DNA of 47,172 nucleotides. It comes from Gemmatimonadota bacterium (lineage in GTDB: Bacteria; Gemmatimonadota; Gemmatimonadetes; Gemmatimonadales; Gemmatimonadaceae). How positions within the stretch are numbered: position 1 is the stretch's first letter; the number at the start of each line of letters is the position of its first letter. Below the pieces are notes generated by a model. The model was given only the letters and a program-made list of their open reading frames with translations, was not told where the DNA came from and made no database searches. Positions 8,432 to 17,000 of the stretch are shown here, in pieces. Where the stretch lies: the NCBI GenBank assembly GCA_016714015.1, contig JADJNZ010000013.1:1-47172 (forward strand). Direction: 5' to 3'. A program made the translations under genes and the position numbers.

Positions 8432-8968
8432 CTACCGGCCCTGGCTCGCCTCGAGGCGCAGTCGGAGTGCCCGTACCTGCTCGAGCAGCGGCTGCACCCC
8501 CGCGATCGAAGCGCCGTAGTCGAACGCCACGGTCTTCGCGCGACCTGACCCCACCATCGTCAGCGTCTCCGCGCCGCCGTCCGCGCAATCCGGGCAGCCC
8601 ATCCTCTCGGGCAGCGTGTCGAACGCCGCCGCGGCCGCGGCCGCCGCCGTAGCGATCTCCTGCCATTCCTGCGCTGAGAGCGGCGTCGTGACGCGTTGGA
8701 GCGGAAGCTCAGTCCCTGCGCCGCGCCCGTACGACTCACGGATCAGGACGGCTTCCGTCGCGGTGATCACGAGCGTCGTCTTGCAGTACCCGACGCACAT
8801 CCCGAACGAGGTCGTCGACGTGACTTTCGTCAGCGCGGACGGCTCCGTCGAGAGGCTCTGGCACGCCGCCAATAGCGACATGGCCAGGACGGCCGAGACG
8901 AGACGCGGGAGTGAGTGCACGCTGCGAGCTCCGAAGTGCGTTCGATTGGTGGTCATCCGTTCCGTCAT
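8432..8968 (-). CDS. Hypothetical lipoprotein
   Basis: This 178-aa protein has no family I recognise. Its N-terminus carries a signal sequence with a lipobox LLAAC (Cys at about residue 35), so it is probably a lipid-anchored envelope protein. The mature part contains a CVGYC pair, an Ala-rich helix (TAAAAAAAAF) and a CPDC motif, giving four Cys that could form disulfides. The ATG at 8968 is chosen over an upstream extension because GAGGT lies 3 bases before it and the signal peptide follows; a second ATG 12 bases downstream is possible. It faces the terminator of the truncated cassette. Confidence 0.7.
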   Translation of the reverse strand: MTERMTTNRTHFGARSVHSLPRLVSAVLAMSLLAACQSLSTEPSALTKVTSTTSFGMCVGYCKTTLVITATEAVLIRESYGRGAGTELPLQRVTTPLSAQEWQEIATAAAAAAAAFDTLPERMGCPDCADGGAETLTMVGSGRAKTVAFDYGASIAGVQPLLEQVRALRLRLEASQGR

Positions 8969-9600
8969 GCGACCTCTGCAACAACTACCCCGCCAAGGCC
9001 GGCCAGCGCACACTGCGCCACCGCACGACAGTCGCTCGTGGGGGGCAGTCATCATCCAGCGCGGAGGCATGCTGCAGGAACGAGGAACGAGCGCGGCCGC
9101 TCGTGGCGCCTCACCAAGTGTTGCCGCAGTTGGTGCTGGCATGACCACACATCATCACCGCGCGCGAGACGCTGACGGCGGCGCCGAGCGAGCCGCCGCG
9201 AATGCGTGGTAAGCGGACGGTCCCGACTCGGCTTGGCGGGCTCCGCTGGTCGGCCGGGGGTGGGGCGAAGCGGAACGTGCGTCGGGACTTGCGGGCACGC
9301 CGTCCGGAGGGGCTATTGTTGGGCTCCACTCAGGAGCTGGCGGCGAGCAAGGCGCTGTGCAGCCCTGTCGAAGACTCGGTGTGCCGAACTCATCCTCTCG
9401 CGGAATGACTGACTCACTTGTTGTGCGTTCGGCCTGGAGGGGGCGGGGGGTCGGTGGCGGTCGACCGTGACCGCTTCAGCGTGGCTGGATGCGGGGCGAC
9501 CGTCTGCTGTTTCGGTGCGGGCCGGGTTGGTGTCCGACAGCCGCGCTGGGGTATCGGTTGGGCGGCCGAGGATAGTTCGACCGAGGGAGTGGCCGAGGAG
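8969..9600. other. Gene-free stretch, no convincing content
   Basis: About 630 bases separate the divergent lipoprotein and YCII genes. Open frames on both strands here have no Shine-Dalgarno, no recognisable domain and overlap each other, so I treat the region as non-coding. The part nearest the lipoprotein should hold its promoter. I see no tRNA, repeat array or attC-like structure. Confidence 0.5.
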
Positions 9601-9627
9601 TGTCCAATTGCCGTCTGTCCGTTCGTC
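9601..9627 (+). promoter_or_regulatory. Candidate ECF-sigma promoter of the YCII-ECF42 operon
   Basis: TGTCCA (9601-9606) is separated by 17 bases from CGTC (9624-9627), about 47 bases upstream of the YCII gene start. This resembles the TGTCGA / CG(A/T)C pattern I recall for the ECF42 group, so it may be the autoregulated promoter. It is a single match judged by eye. Confidence 0.45.
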
Positions 9628-9673
9628 ATCGCGGGTCGCTCGGATCCACCGACGGCACTCACAAGGAGAAGTC

Positions 9674-10009
9674 ATGCCGAAGTATCTGTGCTTGCAGCGC
9701 AAGGTCGAGGGTGGAAACGCCGAGCGTCCGTCGCCGGCGAAGATGCAGGAGATGTACGCGCAGTTCGGCGCCTGGCAGCAGAAGTTCAAGCAGAACCTGG
9801 TGGACATGGGCGGGAGGCTCGGCGAAGGGAGACTCACCACTGCGGACCCGGCGCCGGACGGACCGTTCGTCGAGATCAAGGAGCTGGTCGGCGGCTACAT
9901 GATCGTCTCGGCGGAGAGCCTGGATCAGGCGATCGAAGTGGCGCGAGAGTGCCCGGGGCTCGTGGGTCCGGGCTCCGGCGTTGAAGTCATCGAGATACGC
10001 ACGCCTTGA
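9674..10009 (+). CDS. YCII-related (DGPF) domain protein
   Basis: This 111-aa protein belongs to the YCII/DGPF family of small ferredoxin-like-fold proteins. The diagnostic DGPFVEIKE lies at residues about 63-71, followed by GGYMIV and an AIEVARECPG segment. Members are commonly encoded beside ECF42 sigma factors, as here, but their biochemical role is not settled. The ATG at 9674 has a strong Shine-Dalgarno (AAGGAGAA, 6-7 bases upstream). The stop codon overlaps the sigma gene's TTG start (TTGA), indicating translational coupling. Confidence 0.9.
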   Translation: MPKYLCLQRKVEGGNAERPSPAKMQEMYAQFGAWQQKFKQNLVDMGGRLGEGRLTTADPAPDGPFVEIKELVGGYMIVSAESLDQAIEVARECPGLVGPGSGVEVIEIRTP

Positions 10010-11256
10010 GCGAACCACGCCAGCTGGCCGATCACTTCTTTCGTCACGAGTACGGCCGGCTGGTCGCCATGCTGACGCGCCGGACAGGCGCGCAGCACAT
10101 CGAGGCAGTCGAGGACGCCGTTCAGGCGGCCTTGATGTCCGCTCTTGAATCGTGGACGGTGGCGGGTGTGCCGGACAACCCGACAGCGTGGCTCTATCGT
10201 GTCGCGCGCAACGGCCTCTGGGACGATCTGCGCCAGCGAACGCGCCACCGTCGCCTCATGGAGGAGAACGCGACCGAAGTGGTCGCCGCGCTGGAACAGG
10301 GGCCGGAGCCCCTGCTCGCCGACGATGTGCAGGACGACTTGCTCCGCATGCTGTTCGTCTGTTGCGACGATGCGATCCCGGCGGAATCGCAGATCGTCCT
10401 GGCCCTGAAGGTCCTGTGCGGCTTTGAAGTGCGGGAGATCGCGGCTCGGTTGTTCACCAGCGAAGCCAATGTCTACAAACGCCTCGGTCGAGCGCGCGAG
10501 CGCTTGCGAGCGCGGCCGCCGTCCACGGACGAGTTCACGAGTGAGCAGTACGCGTCGCGTCTCGCTGGCGTGCGCACGATACTCTATCTCATCTTCACGG
10601 AGGGCTACCTTTCCTCGCACGCGGACACGGCCATCCGTCGTGAGCTCTGCGCTGAAGCGATACGGCTGACCGACATCCTCGCGAATCACCCGATCGGCCA
10701 GTCTCCCGAGACGTCGGCGCTGCTTGCGCTGCTGCATCTTCATGCGGCTCGGCTCACGGCTCGCCAGGACGGCGCTGGTGGCCTGCTCCTGCTCGAGGAA
10801 CAGGACCGGGCCCTCTGGGATGCCGGGGAGATCGAGGTCGGCCTTTCGTGGCTGGCCAAGTCCGCGTCGGGCGATGTCTTCACGCGGTACCATGCCGAGG
10901 CGGCGATCGCGGCGGAGCATTGCCTGGCCCCTGCTTTCCACGAGACGCGTTGGGACAAAGTGGTCGAGTACTACGAGCTCCTGGAGCAGGTCGCGCCGTC
11001 CGCACTCCATCGACTGAACCGCGCTGTAGCGGTCGCGGAACTGCACGGACCGGCGCGAGGACTCGCCGTGCTCGATGGCTTTCACCCTCCGACCTGGCTG
11101 GCGGGTTCGTACATGTGGATGGCGGTCCTCGCCGACCTGCATCGACGCATCCGGAGACGCCGATGCGGCGAGCGGGTACCGGGAGATGGCGTGCCAGTTG
11201 GCTCCGACCGCGGCAGTGAAGCAGGTCCTGGAGCGTCGACTCCGGATCGATCGTGA
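10006..11256 (+). CDS. ECF42-type sigma factor with C-terminal TPR-like extension (frameshifted end)
   Basis: This protein carries sigma region 2 (residues about 10-80: VEDAVQAALMSALESW, NPTAWLYRVARNGLWDDLR) and region 4 (about 110-165: LVLALKVLCGFEVREIAARLF). A long helical extension, about residues 180-385, is typical of the ECF42 group (YLIFTEGYLSSH, LLALLHLHAAR, RWDKVVEYYELL, NRAVAVAELHGPARGL). It probably directs transcription of its own operon with the YCII protein and needs no classical anti-sigma. The TTG start overlaps the upstream stop. Near 11150 the frame goes wrong: the family's usual ending, AASGYREMACQLAPTAAVKQ then VLERRL, is encoded in the next frame and would stop at 11293. 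The last 35 or so residues as read are therefore abnormal. Confidence 0.88.
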   Translation: MSEPRQLADHFFRHEYGRLVAMLTRRTGAQHIEAVEDAVQAALMSALESWTVAGVPDNPTAWLYRVARNGLWDDLRQRTRHRRLMEENATEVVAALEQGPEPLLADDVQDDLLRMLFVCCDDAIPAESQIVLALKVLCGFEVREIAARLFTSEANVYKRLGRARERLRARPPSTDEFTSEQYASRLAGVRTILYLIFTEGYLSSHADTAIRRELCAEAIRLTDILANHPIGQSPETSALLALLHLHAARLTARQDGAGGLLLLEEQDRALWDAGEIEVGLSWLAKSASGDVFTRYHAEAAIAAEHCLAPAFHETRWDKVVEYYELLEQVAPSALHRLNRAVAVAELHGPARGLAVLDGFHPPTWLAGSYMWMAVLADLHRRIRRRRCGERVPGDGVPVGSDRGSEAGPGASTPDRS

Positions 11257-11345
11257 GGTGGCAGGTCAGCGCCGACCAGCAGGAGCTCCGTGATGACGCG
11301 TGCGAAGAGGGGCGATGCGGCCGCGCTGCCGCTAACTTGAGTCCC

Positions 11346-12503
11346 ATGCGCTCCCACACTCGCAGCGTCCTCGTCGTCCTCGCTTTCGTGCCGGCCTCGC
11401 TCGTTGCCCAAGAGGCGCCGCGAGCGTTCGAGCGCGTCACGCTCCTCGAGCCCGCTGGCGCGACCTCGGCCGGCGTCAGCGTCGGCGACATCGATCGCGA
11501 CGGCGATCCCGACCTCGTCCTCGCGAAGGGCCGACACTGGCCGCTGCAGGATCTCGTGCTGCGCAACGACGGACGCGGGAACTTCTCGGCGGCGCCACTG
11601 CGTGAGGAGGCCGACCGCACCTACTCCGCCGCGCTCGCGGACCTCGACGGCGACGGCGACCTCGACATCGTGTCGAGCAACGACCGGCCCGATCGCAAAC
11701 TCGTCTACCTGAACGACGGCACCGGGCACTTCACCGTGGCGAGCGAGTTCGGCGCGCCGGAGTGGTCGACGCGCTACGTGACCGTGGCCGATCTCAACGG
11801 GGATGCGCGTCCGGACCTCATCGTCGCGAATCGCGGCGGGGCGGCGCCGCCGGGGCGGCCGAGCTTCGTCTGCATGAACGACGGGAGCGGCGCCTTCCCG
11901 TCGTGCGCGCCGCTCCCCACGAGCTCGGCGACGATCATCGTCGCGGCCGACCTCGATCGCGATGGCGCGGTGGACCTCTTCGTGCCGCATCGCGACCGCG
12001 GCCGGAGTCTCGTGCTCTGGAACGATGGCCGCGGCGGTTTCGGTGCGCCCGTCGTGATGGGGCCGGAGCACTCGAGCATCCGAGCTGCGACGGTCGGTGA
12101 CGTCGACGGCGATGGCGTGACCGATCTCGTCGTCGGCGACATGGAGACCGGCGTCTTCGTGCACTTCGGGCTCGGCGGGCGTCGCTTCGGCGAGGCGGTC
12201 GCGATCGACGCGGGGCGCGTGGTGCCCGGTGCGGTGGCGGTCGCGGACCTCGATCGCGACGGGCGGGCGGACATCGTCATCGGCAACGACGAGCTGCCAG
12301 GGGTGGTGCTGTTCGGTCGCGGCGAGGGGCGGTCGCTGCGGTTCGCGCGCGCGTCGTGGAACGACGGACTGGGTTCGGTCTACGCCGTCGCGGTCGCGGA
12401 TCTCGACGGCGACGGCTGGCCGGACATCGCGGCGGCGCGCTCCGACGCGCCCAACGCGATCTGGTTCAGCGGTCCCGCTGCGGCGGCGCCTTCGCGTCGC
12501 TAG
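11346..12503 (+). CDS. Secreted FG-GAP/VCBS-repeat beta-propeller protein
   Basis: This 385-aa protein has a signal peptide (about 1-20, ending LVAQ) and then about seven FG-GAP/VCBS blades. Each carries a calcium-binding loop: DIDRDGDPD, DLDGDGDLD, DLNGDARPD, DLDRDGAVD, DVDGDGVTD, DLDRDGRAD and DLDGDGWPD. An integrin-alpha-like propeller that binds Ca2+ is expected, outside the cytoplasm. The ligand is unknown. The ATG at 11346 starts the signal peptide; a frame open further upstream is ignored because it overlaps the sigma factor's true end. Its TAG and the stop of the convergent next gene share the palindrome CTAG (12500-12503). Confidence 0.88.
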   Translation: MRSHTRSVLVVLAFVPASLVAQEAPRAFERVTLLEPAGATSAGVSVGDIDRDGDPDLVLAKGRHWPLQDLVLRNDGRGNFSAAPLREEADRTYSAALADLDGDGDLDIVSSNDRPDRKLVYLNDGTGHFTVASEFGAPEWSTRYVTVADLNGDARPDLIVANRGGAAPPGRPSFVCMNDGSGAFPSCAPLPTSSATIIVAADLDRDGAVDLFVPHRDRGRSLVLWNDGRGGFGAPVVMGPEHSSIRAATVGDVDGDGVTDLVVGDMETGVFVHFGLGGRRFGEAVAIDAGRVVPGAVAVADLDRDGRADIVIGNDELPGVVLFGRGEGRSLRFARASWNDGLGSVYAVAVADLDGDGWPDIAAARSDAPNAIWFSGPAAAAPSRR

Positions 12504-13846
12504 TCGGGGACCACCGCGCTGCACTTGATCTCGACGCGCGCCGCGGGGCGTGGGAGCGCGGTCACAGCGAGGGTCGCGCGGGCGGGTGCGGCAGTGGGGA
12601 AGAACGCGATGTATGCGGCGTTCATCGCGGCGTAGTCCTTCATGTCGACGAGGAAGACGGTGCACTCGGTGACCTGCGCCATCGTCGCGCCGGCGGCGTG
12701 CAGCAGGGTGCGGATGTTCTCGAGCGTCTGCCGCGTCTGCGGTCCCACGCCGCCGTCGATGATCTCCTGCGTGCCGGGCCTGATGCCGGTCATGCCCGAC
12801 ACGAACACCTGACCGCCCGCGCGGATCGCCTCGGAGTACGCGGGCACCAGCGGTGCGATGCCGGCGACCGAGACGACGGTGTGCGGTGCAGCGGTGGCGC
12901 GCGACGGGATGACGATCGGCTCGAACCAGGTGGGCGTGATGAACTTGGTCGCGGGTGATGCGGTGGCGACCTCCTGCTGGAAGAGCCGGCGATCGGCGAG
13001 CGCTGCGGGAGAAGGATCGGGGTCGCCGTAGGCGTCGGCGTGGCTCGGGAGGACGACCGCGGGATTCCCGAGCGCGCGCATGAGGCGGCCGGTGTAGTCG
13101 TGGATCTCGAGCCGCTGGCTGTTGGAGCCGATGAGGGCGATGTCGGGGCGGAGTCCCTGCATCTCGCGCTCGATGTAGTTCATCGAGCCCATTATGAGCA
13201 CCTCATGGCCGGCCATCCGCAGGATGTAGGCGAGGTTGCCGCCCTCCTGGTAGTCCACGCGACGGAGCGGCGCGCGCAGCCCGCGCGGAGCCTTGCCGGC
13301 GATGCCGCGCCCGTTGTTGTAGTAGCGCTTGTCGTCGAGGGCGCTGTGGATGTTGGGGACCACGCGCAGCGAGAAGTCGCCGAAGTCGTAGTCCTCGCCG
13401 CCGATCACGGTGATGAGCGACGAATCGGGGACATCATAGGCGCGCGCGAGGTTCGCCGCGGTCTCGTGTCCGACGATGACCGCGCCGGTGCGCCGCGCGA
13501 TGTAGCCGGCGTCGAGGGCATGGTCGGAGTGGCCGTGCGTGATGAGGATGTAGTCGGCGCGGCTGACATGCGCGTTGATGAAGGCGGTGTCCGGCACGTA
13601 GAGCGCGCCGGGCGCGACGTCCGCACCGCCGGGGCGCCAACGACGGAACTGGGTGAGGAACGGATCGACGAGCACCACGCGGCGACCATCGGTGATCTCC
13701 CACCCGGCGTTGCCGAGGTAGGTGAGGCGGATCTCGCCGGGGCGGAGCGGCGCGGGGGCGGACTGCGCGGGGGCGGCGCTGGCGGCGGCGAGGAAGGCGA
13801 TACCCGCCAGGGACGATGCGAGGGCGAGGCGTGTGCGGCGTGACAT
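12500..13846 (-). CDS. Secreted metallo-beta-lactamase-fold hydrolase fused to a RidA domain
   Basis: This 448-aa protein has a signal peptide (about 1-28). A metallo-beta-lactamase-fold domain follows at about 35-300, with the metal motif THGHSDH near residue 103, VDPF before it, and later His residues in PNIHS and PSHAD. From about residue 325 a complete Rid/YjgF-like domain follows (VFVSGMTGIRPGT, TLENIRTLLHAAGATM, FLVDMKDYAAMNAAY). The RidA active-site Arg (PARATL) and the later Glu (VEIK) are in place. Rid proteins normally act on imines in the cytoplasm, so an exported fusion is odd. The MBL half could hydrolyse a lactone, amide or phosphodiester. The substrate is unknown. Confidence 0.88.
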   Translation of the reverse strand: MSRRTRLALASSLAGIAFLAAASAAPAQSAPAPLRPGEIRLTYLGNAGWEITDGRRVVLVDPFLTQFRRWRPGGADVAPGALYVPDTAFINAHVSRADYILITHGHSDHALDAGYIARRTGAVIVGHETAANLARAYDVPDSSLITVIGGEDYDFGDFSLRVVPNIHSALDDKRYYNNGRGIAGKAPRGLRAPLRRVDYQEGGNLAYILRMAGHEVLIMGSMNYIEREMQGLRPDIALIGSNSQRLEIHDYTGRLMRALGNPAVVLPSHADAYGDPDPSPAALADRRLFQQEVATASPATKFITPTWFEPIVIPSRATAAPHTVVSVAGIAPLVPAYSEAIRAGGQVFVSGMTGIRPGTQEIIDGGVGPQTRQTLENIRTLLHAAGATMAQVTECTVFLVDMKDYAAMNAAYIAFFPTAAPARATLAVTALPRPAARVEIKCSAVVPD

Positions 13847-14005
13847 CGGGGCTCCGTTCGGGGACAGGGGAACCTACGCGTCGCGGGCGAACCGGTCATC
13901 TCCTGGGGGCGCGTCACGCGCCCGCAGCTTGACGCCTCCGGTTTCCCCTGACAGCGTTGGGGGCGCCGGATTCCCTCGGCGCGCCCGCCCCGAGGTCGCC
14001 CCCGC

Positions 14006-17000
14006 ATGACGCCAGCATCCATAAGAGGGCCGTGGCAGCGCCGCGCACGCGCGGTGGCCACGCTGGCGGCCGCGGGATTGGCCTTCTCGTTCCTCGCCTG
14101 CGGAGGCGACGGGCCGACCGCGGTCCCCGAACTCGACCTCGCGCAGTCGACGCTCTTCGTCGCCGCGGGTCCCTACGTGGCGGGCCAGACCTACACGGCG
14201 ACGCTCACGGCGCGCAACGCCAAGGGCGAGCCCTTCACCGACCCGATCTCGGCGACGCTCAGCCTCGTGAACGGCACGAGCGGCGGCACCTTCTCGGCGA
14301 TCACGTCCAGCGGCACCGGGACGTACTCCTCGACGCTCACCGCGGTCACGGCGGGGACGCCGTCGCAGGTGCGCGCGGTGGTCGCGGGCGAAGGCGAGCT
14401 GACTTCGGCGCAGTCGATCACGATCGTGCCGGGGCCCGCGTCGGCGGCGGCGTCGCTGGTCGTCGCCTCGCTCACGTCGGTGCCGGTGGGTGGCGCCGCG
14501 ACGGTCACGGTGACGGCGCGCGATGCGAACAACAACGTGCGCACGAGCGGCGGTGACGCGGTGGTGATGGGGCTGGGCGCGACGGCGCCCGGCGGCGGGC
14601 AGCTCGGCGACGGCACGCTCTCGGCGGTGACGGACCAGGGCAACGGCACCTACACGGCGACCTTCACCGGCACGCGCTGGGGCGTGCGGGCGATCACCGC
14701 GTCGATCAACGGCGCGGCGCTCACGGGATCGCTGCCCGCGATCACCGTGCAGATGCCGCCGCCCGCGACGGCGCAGTCCACGATCGTGCTCGGCCGCACG
14801 TCGCTCGCGGCGGGCGATACCACGACGGCGCTCCTCGAACTGCGCGACCCGCAGGGGAACCGCGTCACGTGGACCGGCGTGACGGTGACCTTCACGAAGG
14901 GCACGGGCACGAGCGACGGGACCTTCGGCGCGGTCGTCGATCGCGGCGACGGGACCTACGCCTCGCTCTTCACGGCGACGACGCCGGGGAGCGCGCGGGC
15001 GATCGGCGCGACGATCAGCGGCGCGGCGGTGACGTCGCCCTCGCCGTCGGTGACGGTGAGCCCCGGCGCGCTCTCGCTGCTGCGATCGGCGGTGACGGTC
15101 GGGGCGGACACGCTCGCGGCCGGTGCGCAGACGACGCTCACGCTCACGGCGCGCGACGGGCTCGGCAACTCGCTCGGCGCGGGCGGGCTCGTGGTGGTGT
15201 TCACGAAGGGCGCGGGCACGAGCGACGGCACGATCGGCGCGGTGACGGACCACGGGAACGGGACCTACTCGGCGTCGTTCACGGCGACGACGAGCGGGAC
15301 GGCGCGGAGCATCGGCGCGACAGTCGGGGGCGCGCCCGTCACCAGCGCGTCACCGACCATCACGGTGCGGGCGGGGGCGCTGTCACTGGCGACCACGACG
15401 CTGACGGCAGGGGCGACGGCGCTCGTGTCGGGGGCGCAGACCACGCTCACGGTGACGGCGCGCGACTCGCTGGGGAACGCGATCACGACGGGCGGCGCGA
15501 CGGTCGCGCTGGTGAAGGGCACCGGAACGAGTGACGGCACGCTGGACGCGGTGGCGGACCAGGGCGACGGCACCTACGTCGCGACCTTCACGGGGACGAC
15601 GGCCGGCACCGCCCGCGCGATCTCGGCGACGGTCGGCGGTGCGGCGCTCACGTCGCCGACCATCACGATTACGGTGACGCCCGGCGAAGCGGCGGTCGCG
15701 ACCTCCACGCTCTCGCTCTCGCGGTCCACGCTCCTCATCGGCGACACGGCGACGCTCGAGCTCACCGCTCGCGACGCGGCAGGGAATCTCGTGGGCGCAG
15801 GCGGCGCGGCCGTGGCGTTCACCAAGGGGGCGGGGACCTCCGACGGCACGATCGGCGCGGTCGCCGACCTCGGTGACGGACGCTACCGCGCGACCTTCAC
15901 CGCGGTGACGGCGGGGAGCGCGCGCACGATCGGCGCGACGATCGGTGGCGTGGCGCTCGCGACGCCCTCGGTGTCGGTGACGGTGAGCAGCGTTCCGCCG
16001 TCGCTCGCGCTCTCGTCGGTGACGGTGGGCGCCCCGACGGTGACGTCCGGAGCGACGACGACGCTCACGCTCACGGTGCGGGACAGCGCCGGCGCGGTGA
16101 TCCCGTCGGGCGGACGCACGGTGGCGTTCACGCTCGGTGACGGGACGAGCACCGGGACCATCGGCCCGGTGACGGACCAGGGCGACGGGACCTATTCCGC
16201 CACCTTCACGGGGGTGCTCGCCGGCTCGCCGCGGGCGATCGGGGCGACGATCGATGACGCCGCGGTGACGGCCATCGCTCCGACGATCACGGTGACGCCG
16301 GGCGCGGCCTCGGTCGTGACGTCCACGCTCGCGGTGGGGGCGGTGACGCTCGCGTCCGGCGCGGTGACGGAGGTGACGCTCACCACGCGCGACGCGGCCG
16401 GCAACGCGCTCACGAGCGGCGGACTCGCGGTGACGTTCACGCTCGGCGGCGGTTCCGCGGGCGGGACCTTCTCCGCGGTGACGGACCAGGGCGACGGGAC
16501 CTACCGCGCGACCTTCACCGCGACGGTCGCGGGCAGTGCGCGCACGATCGGCGCGACGATCGGCGGTGTGGCGCTGACCTCCGCGCTGCCGACGATCACC
16601 GTGACCGCGGGTGCGGCATCGCTGACGCGGTCGCGCGTGCAGGTCGGGACCGACACGCTCGCGTCGGGGGATTCGACGACGCTCTCGCTCGTGCTGCGGG
16701 ATGCCGCCGGCAATGCCCTCGGCGCCGGTGGACTCACCGTCGCCTTCGTGAAGGGTGACGGCACGAGCGACGGCGTGATCGGGGCGGTGACGGACGTAGG
16801 GGACGGAACGTACACGGCCTTCTTCCGCGCGACGACGGCGGGCACGGCGCGGGCGATCGGCGCGACGATCGGTGGCGAGGCGATCGCGCCGGACACCGTC
16901 GCGGGCGTCACGGTGCGCGCGGGTGCGATCTCGCCGGAGACGTCCACGCTCACGATTGGTTCCGACACGGTGATCGCGGGCGATACGACGTCGCTCGTGC

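Noticed and set aside
9340..9420. Possible integron attC or transposase relic in the gene-free stretch
   Set aside because: No core-site pair or recognisable transposase motif could be found.
13874..15253. Long minus-strand open frames opposite the Ig-repeat gene (also 15383-17572)
   Set aside because: They are low-complexity Arg/Ala/Gly-rich shadows produced by high GC and the repetitive sense gene; they have no start signal or domain.
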